The notes beneath the pieces are model-generated. The model was not told the DNA's origin. It did not search any database and saw only the letters and a program-made list of their open reading frames with translations. From contig NC_083535.1 of the NCBI RefSeq assembly GCF_032362555.1, forward strand, positions 12,214,001 to 12,278,000: 64,000 bases of DNA. The letters run 5' to 3'. The stretch's first letter is position 1; every line of letters begins with the position of its first letter. Source of the stretch: Amyelois transitella. Taxonomy: Eukaryota; Arthropoda; Insecta; Lepidoptera; Pyralidae. Positions 55,600 to 64,000 of this stretch are shown in pieces. The position numbers and the translations under genes are program-made.

Positions 55600-57700
55600 A
55601 GGTATTAGGTACTAACAAAATGTATTTCTGGATCAAGTTGATTGGTAAGTAGTCAATTATCATGGCCACGGCTTATAATGACTCTTCTTCAAGATTTGTA
55701 GTGCATATAGTTTGTTTGCTATTCGACGTTCTTACAATGAGGGAAAACATCTTGAGAATACCGGAGATTCAGAACCGGTTCATATTATATTTGGTTCCCT
55801 TCAAATAATACAGAGGACAGACTAGAGACTAGCTTCGTATTTTCAAAACTTGAAAAATCCATGATAATTATAACAGACGTCATCATAGAGGTGCACTTCT
55901 GGAGGACGTAAATAAAGAAGAAAAGACTTGATGCAAATAAAAAAAAAATTAAATCACACCAATTCACAAAAAAAAAATTACACAAAATTATTTAGATACA
56001 CATAAAAAATAAGTTATAAGTTCGATTTGTATGGTCACCTCTACTTTCGGCACTAGTTCCCGAGGGTACAAAGTCATGCGGGGGTGTATAATGTATATTG
56101 TGCAACGTGCATGAACAAGGGTGAAGCGCCAGCCAGGTGTGGCGCCCGTGCCATCATCGTGGGAATATCCCAGAAAAAAAAGGTAAATAATTTTTTGTAC
56201 TGGCAATGTGTACGTGATTTTTTTTTCCATGGATACTAGCACAGTCCCATGAAAAAACGGAATTTGAATAACATTCCTAAATGTATGCATAGTACACTAC
56301 ATTAAAAATAGAAATATTATTTTTTATTTATAAAAATGTTTATTAAAAATGATTTGTAGTTTTCACGTGATTAACGGAATCACAAAAAAACGCTCCTTCC
56401 TCCTTTAGAAATTTTAGAAGGCTTTAGTCTCTGGCGCTTTTTCTAATTCTTTTTTTTTGTATCAACACAAAAAAACGCAAATACCTATAAATAGAAGAAG
56501 CGTCGGAACCAAGCCGTCTGAACAAACTACATCGCAGAATTTTCACCAAAGACGTCAAATATATTTTTTTAATTGTATAGATTATGTAAACTTAAAAGTT
56601 AAAAAAAATCAACAACAAAAAACCAATGTTATATATCTTAGAGAAACTAAGTGATAAAAATTAAAAATGTAATTAAAAAAAAAACGGCAAAGTACTTTGT
56701 TACATTAATTATTTATTTGTTTAGTTATTTTTTACTTGGACGACATGCATCACTCGCATATATTTAAGGTCGTAGAAAAACCGTTTCCTTGCGAATTCCT
56801 ATAAAATTATTCGGAACGAAAGTACTTACCGATATAAGTTTATTCCTTTATTCAGCCCCCAGCCAGGTGGGCAGGGCTCGGCTCATGCCGCGGCGCGCGT
56901 GGGAATGCACGTTACTTACTATAGCTTTAGCCGCAGGCTTTCTTTAAAATAACCCCGCAAATTCTCTTGCATTATTTTTTGCGATTATAATTATCAATTT
57001 ATTTATTGAAATTTCTTAAATTACAATTTTATAATATTTTTATGTATACAAAAAAAAACATTAAAAAAATAGTTATCTACCAGCAACAGAATTAGACTCA
57101 AGCTACCGTTAGTTAGGCCTGCAGAGAATGAAACCTTCTGACAACAATGATTATAAATATAAATCATCCAGCTAAAAGCGGCCTTGAAGTCTTGTAAATA
57201 TTGGCTTTGTCTACCTCGTAAGCGATAAAGACGTGTAATACGTTATATTTGAATATTATGCTAAGAAAATGTATAGAACTATCCGAAGTGTCATCGCAAC
57301 AGTTTCCAATTCAGATTTCAAAATACAATAAGTACCTAAATAAAAAAAAAGGTTTGTCTATTACCTGTGATCAATTTTGATGCTTGTAGAGTTGTAACTA
57401 TTGTCTCCGTCTGCCCCGTAAGGGCTTGCGATGTGTGTTGTATTGCTAGTTATGTAGGTTTAAATATGGTTCAAAAGCTTTTACCGTTAAACCATTAGGC
57501 ATTCCAAACACGAAACACTGACGAAGAGATTAAAAAAAATAAAAATAAAAAAGAAATTTGAATAAAAATATTATTTTCCCCTATGGACGTTGTAATAACT
57601 GAACTGCAATAAATAACGAGCTTTTTCGAGGGCTTCCAATTTCAGTGTGTGTATATTTGAGCAGACCTATAGTCCGAAACCTAGGCTTTATTTTTATTTT
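55600..57700. other. AT-rich stretch without recognisable gene
   Basis: No coding sequence is supported. Weak repeat fragments occur near 57195-57240 and 57400-57430. Two GC-richer patches (56125-56170 and 56865-56930) share the word CCAGCCAGGTG but no clear frame. Confidence 0.45.
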
Positions 57701-57736
57701 TTTCTTCGCAAAAACGACGGGCTGTTATAAGTTCGC

Positions 57737-57966
57737 CGTGTGATTCCCGACACTTTCGAATAGATCTGCCACCTCTCTGTCGTAAAAGGCGACTTAGGGA
57801 TGGGTTTATAAACTTGAAGTTCCTCTGGGCGATGGGTTAGCAAACCGTCACTATTCGAATCTCAATTCCATTAGGTATTGAGTCATGCAGGTGAGCGTGG
57901 ACTTTCAGTCTCTGCGAGTCTATAGGCTCTGTCTACCCCGTAAGAGATAAAGACTTGATTACATGT
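57737..57966 (+). repeat. TATG-tailed repeat, degenerate copy
   Basis: GCCGTGTGATTCCCGACAC to TCTACCCCGTAAGAGATAAAG, clearly older than the other copies. Confidence 0.65.
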
Positions 57967-58375
57967 ACAGCTATTAAAGATGATTTCTTTAGCATCGAAG
58001 CTCCAGAACGCATGTACCGATTTTGGCTATTTTTGTTCAAAAGTACCTAATCTAGGTACCTATAATTTATATAACATTTCACTTAGATACTTACCTAACT
58101 TAAATTCAAGCAAATTATCAACACAACAGCTGCAACATATTTAAATATCAGTTAAAGCCTATTAGTTGTCACAAATAGCGGAACAATACAGTTGTGAATT
58201 ATGAAGCATTTGTAGTACGCAAATTATGAATCGCGAATGAATTGTTGAATTATAAATTGGTGCCAAATAACTCTGTAGAACCAACAATATTGATAGAAAC
58301 ATTTATTTTTAAATTTCTCTTCTTCGTCCAGTTAAATTCTCACATTTCTAGAGAGAAGTATGGGTTTTTTGACAT

Positions 58376-58624
58376 AAACATACATATAATCACGTCTATA
58401 TACCTTGCGGGGTAGACAGAGCCAACAGTCTTGTAAAGATTGATAGGCCACGTTCAGCTATTTAGCTTTAAGATAGAATTGAGGTTCAGGTTGCTAGCCC
58501 ATCGCTTAAAAAAATAATCCCAAGTTTATAAGCCTATCCCTTAGTCGCCTTTTACGACATCAATGGTAAAGAGATGGAGTGGTCCTATTCTTTTTTCTAT
58601 TGTTGCCGGGAACCACACGGCACA
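58376..58624 (-). repeat. TATG-tailed repeat, near full-length copy
   Basis: Runs from ACATACATATAATCACGTC to GCCGGGAACCACACGGCAC in antisense. Confidence 0.82.
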
Positions 58625-58686
58625 TTTTTTTTTTTTATTTTAATAGGTACGTATTTCATTTACCTAATCAATTAATCTGAACAATG

Positions 58687-60011
58687 TACTACTCTGTCAA
58701 GAAAGTAGCAGGAAAAGATCAATAATACACAAACTGTTTGTTATTCATCCAAATTTATTTTATCACCTTCAAAATATGCTCCTTTAGAAACGATACACTT
58801 ACGCCAACGAATAATCCAATCATCAAAACATTTTTTAAACGCTGTTTCCGGAATTGAGGTCAGTTCTCGCCGCGAATTCTCTTTTATGTCTTCTACCGAT
58901 TGAAAACGGGTGCCACGAAGTGGTAATTTGAGTTTAGGAAAAAGAAAAAAGTCGGCTGGAGCCATATCTGGTGAATATGGTGGTTGCTCGATGGTATTTG
59001 TTGAGTGTTTGGTTAAAAATTCGTTCACAATGATGGCCTTGTGCGAAGGTGCATTATCATGGTGCAAAATCCAAGAATTTTCTTTCCACAAATCTGGCCT
59101 TTTTCGTCGGATTTGCTCTCTTAAACGCCGCATAACACTCAAATAATATTCCTTATTTACCGTTTGACCTTCCGGCAAGAATTCCGAGTGCACAACACCG
59201 CGATAGTCAAAGAAAACAGTCAACATCACTTTGACTTTTGAACGACTTTGGCGTGGTTTTTTCGGTTTCGGTTCAGTTGGAAGGCGCCACTCCGAAGCTT
59301 GTTGACTAGTTTGCATGTCAAGCTCGTAAACCCACGTCTCGTCACCAGTAACAATGCGTTTCATGAATGTTGGGTCGGAATTGACTCGTTCTAGCATGTC
59401 CTCAGCGACTCTCATGCGATTGAGTTTTTGAAAAAAATTCAGGTCTTTTGGGACTAGCCGAGCGGCAACATGTTTCATACCCAAATTATTAGTTAAAATG
59501 GTACGGATCGACTCGTGAGATACAGAAAGTTCGGTGGCTATCTCTCTCAAAGTTGAATGAGGATTTTCAGTCACTATTTCCTTCACTTTTGCGATGTTAA
59601 CTTCAGTTGCAGACGTTGATGGCCTACCAGAGCGAGGCAAATCTTCCATCACATCTCGACCGCTTTTGAACGCTTTGTACCACTCATAAGCACGAGTTTT
59701 TGATAAAGTCGATTCACCGTAAGCCTTCTGTAACATTTTCAGTGACTCCGAACACGATATTCCATTGGCAATGCAAAATTTAAGACAAACTCTTTGTTCG
59801 ATGTTTTTATCCATTATGAAATTAGCAATACACACTAGATATGATATAACTAAAAATAGCACTGTATTTAATGTAAACAACAGATGCAACTCAAACTCCG
59901 CGCCAAAATGGAAAACAGTTGTGCCAATCTAACAACAACAAAAAAAACAAAAATTTGAATTTGGAACCATAAATAAATAATCCATTCCCGATACTTTTCT
60001 GACTGAATGTA
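58687..60011 (-). mobile_element. Mariner element 1 (1325 bp, apparently intact)
   Basis: Bounded by TA at each end with imperfect terminal inverted repeats: CTACTCTGTCAAGAAAGTAG on the left, and on the right the complement of CATTCAGTCAGAAAAGTATC. It is inserted into a copy of the LINE 3' UTR. The flanks GAACAATG/TA and TATTCTC match the uninterrupted site at about 52912. Confidence 0.88.
58741..59814 (-). CDS. Mariner transposase (357 aa)
   Basis: Cut-and-paste transposase of the DD34D mariner family. The N-terminal paired-like DNA-binding region (1 to about 110) contains QRVCLKFCIANG and RAYEWYKAFKSG. The linker LPRSGRPSTS is typical. The catalytic residues are D in VTGDETWVYE, D in HHDNAPSH and the last D in YSPDMAPADFF, with 34 residues between the second and third. 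The start at 59814 (MDKNIEQRV) fits the family; the frame stays open 25 codons further upstream, in a hydrophobic stretch not seen in mariners. No stops or frameshifts, so it could be active. Confidence 0.93.
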   Translation of the reverse strand: MDKNIEQRVCLKFCIANGISCSESLKMLQKAYGESTLSKTRAYEWYKAFKSGRDVMEDLPRSGRPSTSATEVNIAKVKEIVTENPHSTLREIATELSVSHESIRTILTNNLGMKHVAARLVPKDLNFFQKLNRMRVAEDMLERVNSDPTFMKRIVTGDETWVYELDMQTSQQASEWRLPTEPKPKKPRQSRSKVKVMLTVFFDYRGVVHSEFLPEGQTVNKEYYLSVMRRLREQIRRKRPDLWKENSWILHHDNAPSHKAIIVNEFLTKHSTNTIEQPPYSPDMAPADFFLFPKLKLPLRGTRFQSVEDIKENSRRELTSIPETAFKKCFDDWIIRWRKCIVSKGAYFEGDKINLDE

Positions 60012-60245
60012 TTCTCTCGTCCACATTTCTATCCTAACTTTGGATATGTGTGAAGTTAACGTTGGTGAATAAAATGCTGCAGTGCAGTTTGGTAGCGCTT
60101 CTTCTCCACTGACGCTTTGGAAGCGGCAGTAAACTTAGTTTTAAGTAATAATTTGACGTCAACCAATTTTGTGAAACTAAAAGATAATGACAATTATTAA
60201 GTGATACGAAGTGTCCTATAATAATTAATAAAAATTTTGAATTTG
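60012..60245 (+). repeat. LINE 3' UTR copy interrupted by mariner 1
   Basis: TATTCTCTCGTCCACATTTC through the AATGCTGCAGTGCAG block to an AATTTTGAATTT tail, matching 52918-53165. Confidence 0.75.
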
Positions 60246-60284
60246 GATTTTGAAATTGAAAAGTTGCGCCTTATGACTATAATG

Positions 60285-60440
60285 GGTAAGTTTTACACGA
60301 AGCGACTCCCGTCTAACCTCCGCATCCTTTCCAAAGAAACTCATAAAGCTGTAAACTGCACATTTATCCTCACTCTACTTTTACGACATTAATTGAAAAA
60401 AAGATGTTCTATTCTGAATTGCCGAGACCGCACATCTGTA
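60285..60440. repeat. Degenerate dispersed repeats
   Basis: Contains GCGACTCCCGTCTAACCTCC and, further on, a weak antisense fragment of the TATG family (TTTTACGACATTAATTG). Confidence 0.4.
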
Positions 60441-60775
60441 ATATCACCTATGTTTACAGTGTAATAAAAATTGGTTAATCACCAGAATGGACGGCTAGGG
60501 TGTCTGATAGGTAATCCGAGGGGACCTAGGAGGTAGCCAAAAAGCCTGTATTTAATCCGCCCCCACTGCGGGTACTGGTAAATAAATTAAATCCTTAGCG
60601 AAGTGGATAATGTTTTTTTTTTTTTTTAATTCACTAGGTTTTTCTGATACTCTGTTTTTAATGGAAATCCAATATTAAGTTAGAAGATATTAGATCGTAC
60701 TGTACAGACGCTTATCCCAGTCTTACTTCTAAGGAAAAAGAGCCCGTGATTAGGTAAGTCGTTAGAATCTATACC

Positions 60776-61054
60776 TACCTACTCATATTATAAAGCTGAA
60801 GAGTTTGTTTGTTTGTTTGAACGCGCTAATCTCAGGAACTACTGGTTCGAATTGAAAAACTCTTTTTGTGGTGAATAGACCATTTATCGAGGAAAGCTTT
60901 AGGCTATACACACGCCGCAACTTTTAGGCTATTTATCATCACTCTGCAACTATTAGGAGCGAAGAAATAATGGAAAATGTGAAAAAACTTGAGGGCTTCA
61001 ATGATGCCCAAAATAACTATTCTAAGCGGACGAAGTCGCGGGCACAGCTAGTTT
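60776..61054. repeat. Dispersed repeat ending GGACGAAGTCGCGGGCACAG
   Basis: Matches, inverted, the fragments at 41997-42148 and 53226-53300. The longest copy of this family here. Confidence 0.6.
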
Positions 61055-61244
61055 ATTTATAAATTATAAACATACGTTTACAGTATAGTATTAAGACATA
61101 AAACTTAAAATCTAAACAACGCTACTTATAAAGTCATATTTCGAAGTATAAATGATAAAAATATTGATATTTTTACCGTGTACTTACAATAAAATTTTTG
61201 TACCAATGTAAGCGTGTAAGTACTTACTTGGCAAAATGCTATTG

Positions 61245-62569
61245 TACTACTCTGTCAAGAAAGTAGCAGGAAAAGATCAATAATACACACACTGTTTGTT
61301 ATTCATCCAAATTTATTTTATCACCTTCAAAATATGCTCCTTTAGAAACGATACACTTACGCCAACGAATAATTCAATCATCAAAACATTTTTTAAACGC
61401 TGTTTCCGGAATTGAGGTCAGTTCTCGCCGCGAATTCTCTTTTATGTCTTCTACCGATTGAAAACGGGTGCCACGAAGTGGTAATTTGAGTTTAGGAAAA
61501 ATAAAAAAGTCGGCTGGAGCCATATCTGGTGAATATGGTGGTTGCTCGATGGTATTTGTTGAGTGTTTGGTTAAAAATTCGTTCACAATGATGGCCTTGT
61601 GCGAAGGTGCATTATCATGGTGCAAAATCCAAGAATTTTCTTTCCACAAATCTGGCCTTTTTCGTCGGATTTGCTCTCTTAAACGCCGCATAACACTCAA
61701 ATAATATTCCTTATTTACCGTTTGACCTTCCGGCAAGAATTCCGAGTGCACAACACCGCGATAGTCAAAGAAAACAGTCAACATGACTTTGACTTTTGAA
61801 CGACTTTGGCGTGGTTTTTTCGGTTTCGGTTCAGTTGGAAGGCGCCACTCCGAAGCTTGTTGACTAGTTTGCATGTCAAACTCATAAACCCACGTCTCGT
61901 CACCAGTAACAATGCGTTTCATGAATGTTGGGTCGGAATTGACTCGTTCTAGCGTGTCCTCAGCGACTCTCATGCGATTGAGTTTTTGAAAAAAATTCAG
62001 GTCTTTTGGGACTAGCCGAGCGGCAACATGTTTCATACCCAAATTATTAGTTAAAATGGTACGGATCGACTCGTGAGATACAGAAAGTTCGGTGGCTATC
62101 TCTCTCAAAGTTGAATGAGGATTTTCAGTCACTATTTCCTTCACTTTTGCGATGTTAACTTCAGTTGCAGACGTTGATGGCCTACCAGAGCGAGGCAAAT
62201 CTTCCATCACATCTCGACCGCTTTTGAACGCTTTGTACCACTCATAAGCACGAGTTTTTCATAAAGACGATTCACCGTAAGCCTTCTGTAACATTTTCAG
62301 TGACTCCGAACACGATATTCCATTGGCAATGCAAAATTTAAGACAAACTCTTTGTTCGATGTTTTTATCCATTATGAAATTAGCAATACACACTAGATAT
62401 GATATAACTAAAAATAGCACTGTATTTAATGTAAACAACAGATGCAACTCAAACTCCGCGCCAAAATGGAAAACAGTTGTGCCAATCTAACAACAACAAA
62501 AAAAATAAAAATTTGAATTTGGAACCATAAATAAATAATCCATTCCCGATACTTTTCTGACTGAATGTA
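61245..62569 (-). mobile_element. Mariner element 2 (1325 bp, defective)
   Basis: Same length, ends and orientation as mariner 1, with TA at both boundaries. Only scattered base differences separate the two. Confidence 0.88.
61299..62372 (-). pseudogene. Mariner transposase with two stop codons
   Basis: Colinear with the transposase of mariner 1, with two nonsense changes. A TCA serine codon is TGA near the N-terminus (in the ESSL-K-TRAYEW region, about 62259). A TGG tryptophan codon is TGA after CFDD (about 61371). The catalytic aspartates between them are intact. No indels shift the frame, so inactivation is recent and due to point mutations. Confidence 0.9.
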
Positions 62570-63490
62570 TATTTTGCAATCGTAAACAAAACAATTGAAA
62601 GCTTATGAAACGTAATCCGGGAAAAAGTAGAGGAATATTTTCATAACATTTCCATCGGGCGGGAAAAATTGAAATAGAACTGTTTCCATTCTCAACCTAT
62701 TGAGAAGTCAAGTGCCAACCATTTCTATCATTAAGTTAAGAGCGCTTTGTTAGTATTGAAGTGTATGTTGCAACTTAGAAAAGATAGTTTTATTAGTAAA
62801 AGATACTACACATTATTTAATTTGGGTAGTTATACTTAGTAGGTGTACCGGGACGAAATGTATATTTAATTTTAAGGTTCTTTTTATAATTGATAATTTC
62901 AATTTTAGTAATTAAGGATCTATTTTATATCCTATATTATATAAATTTATAAATTGTTTAGTCCCTTAGCTTAATTCTTTTTCCGCGGCAATATGCCCCG
63001 AAAGGCTGGTAGCATTGACGCGTTGAATGGCAATGCTTATTCTCTGAAAATATTTTATAATTTAATAATTCATTCAAACAGGAATTATTAAAAATTTAAT
63101 ATTTTTAATGTAACTTTATAAAATTATTAATTCATTTATTTATTATCTATTTAATTAATAAAAAGAATTAATTTATTAATTAAAGAAATTATAAAGAATT
63201 AATTTATTCTTTGACCTAAGAAGTTCACAGTCAATTTTTTATAGAGAAACTTAAAAAGCTGAGGAGCTGATGGACATTTTCTCACCACAAGCAAATCAGT
63301 TCGACATCAAGTGAAAAATATTACAAAGGAAAATTTAATTTTTAAATACAAAAATCGGAAGGTAGACATTTCAATCTGGCTAGGTATGGAGTTCTTGTTC
63401 CCTTCATTAGTTACTTCTATGACTCTATACACTATTTGCATATTTTTTAGTACAGCAAGCGCAGATTCCAAAACGGTGAACCTCAACCTT
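62570..63490. other. AT-rich stretch without recognisable gene
   Basis: Very AT-rich, especially 63050-63210. No coding sequence or repeat family is recognised. Confidence 0.5.
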
Positions 63491-63783
63491 TTGACCTCAT
63501 GACGTCATTATGCACTCCCACAGGCAGCTGAACGCCCGGGACCACCCCCGTTCCCACGACGCAACCCCTACATCTGCCAGGTCCGGCCCCTTCTTGAGAC
63601 CATGGACAATAATCTTATTATTTTTCTTGTACGGCCGTGATTGCTTACTAGTCATTCCGTGTGTAAACTTCGGCACGGACGCAACTCCGCAAGCCCGACT
63701 TTTGTTTTTTTTTTATTTTTAAATTTCAGTGTTGTGTTGTTTGTACAGTTCGGTATATTCTTTTTTTTTTCAAACTTTAAAAA
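63491..63783 (+). promoter_or_regulatory. Probable promoter and 5' leader of the right-edge gene
   Basis: Base composition shifts abruptly to GC-rich between about 63500 and 63610 in an otherwise AT-rich neighbourhood. It returns to T-rich sequence just before a start codon followed by a good splice donor. This is an inference from context; no core promoter motif was identified. Confidence 0.35.
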
Positions 63784-63832
63784 ATGAACGCGATGTTAGA
63801 CTCGAAGGCCGCCCTGGCGCTAAGTTTGACAA
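63784..63832 (+). CDS. Probable first coding exon of an unidentified gene (partial)
   Basis: Starts at AAAATGAACG (a good start context) and reads MNAMLDSKAALALSLT, ending at AA|GTAAGT, a consensus donor, with one base carried to the next exon. Codon use is GC-richer than the surroundings. The rest of the gene lies beyond the window, so the product cannot be named. Confidence 0.45.
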
Positions 63833-64000
63833 GTAAGTTTTGCGGTTTCCCGCCAATTCCTTTGTTTTTTTTTCGCAAATGTTAGTCACACGTTTATATA
63901 CACAATATTTTTTTTATTATTTGCTGCATTGCGATTTAATTGCTATTTGCGATTGCTTTTTTATAGTTTGTTGATCAGATTATAAAATTCCAACTAAGTA

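Noticed and set aside
55988-56290. 100-codon minus-strand frame with GYSHDDGTGATPGWRF
   Set aside because: It looked exon-like, but no acceptor, donor or family match could be established. The CCAGCCAGGTG word recurs at about 56870, hinting at a repeat.
59815-59889. Upstream 25-codon extension of the mariner 1 transposase
   Set aside because: Hydrophobic and unlike mariner N-termini. The MDKNIEQRV start matches the family better.

Overview
The window looks like nuclear DNA of a lepidopteran insect (moth or butterfly). It is AT-rich, its genes are split by introns with ordinary GT-AG sites, and transposable elements are dense. These include a copia element primed from the anticodon region of initiator tRNA-Met, mariners, tRNA-derived SINEs, and a very abundant repeat of about 260 bp that ends in a TATG microsatellite. 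No species is named; the call rests on gene and repeat character only.

Host genes, left to right. (1) Two paralogous four-exon genes lie head to head at 6753-9697 (minus, 549 aa) and 9987-13666 (plus, 567 aa), separated by 289 bp. They have the layout of HCN/CNG cyclic-nucleotide-gated channels (six membrane segments, C-linker, cyclic-nucleotide-binding domain), but neither has a GYG-type selectivity filter and the S4 helix has lost nearly all its charges. This pair is the most unusual thing here. (2) A two-exon gene at 26039-26898 encodes a 181-aa helix-turn-helix-only protein that looks derived from a transposase. (3) A complete eight-exon gamma-SNAP gene lies at 35458-44201 (minus, 324 aa), with decayed partial copies of two of its exons in its introns and 3' part. 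(4) A single-exon NME7-like nucleoside diphosphate kinase lies at 45878-47029 (minus, 383 aa). (5) A probable first coding exon of an unidentified gene lies at 63784-63832 and runs off the right edge.

Mobile elements. A full-length I-like LINE occupies 15775-25849 (minus), bounded by a 12-bp target-site duplication. Its ORF1 is split by an intact copia provirus (20900-25390) with LTRs that look identical and a 5-bp target duplication. Two mariners of equal length (58687-60011 and 61245-62569) sit in the same orientation; the first has an intact transposase frame and the second has two stop codons. Smaller elements are a hAT-like MITE in an intron, a solo LTR, fold-back elements, two tRNA-type SINEs plus a truncated one, tails of two further LINE families, and about twenty copies or fragments of the TATG-tailed repeat.

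The left 6.7 kb, 26.9-35.4 kb, 47.0-48.2 kb, 55.6-57.7 kb and 62.6-63.5 kb contain no gene I can support. Introns and exons were assigned by eye from splice signals, reading phase and family resemblance. No database search was run.
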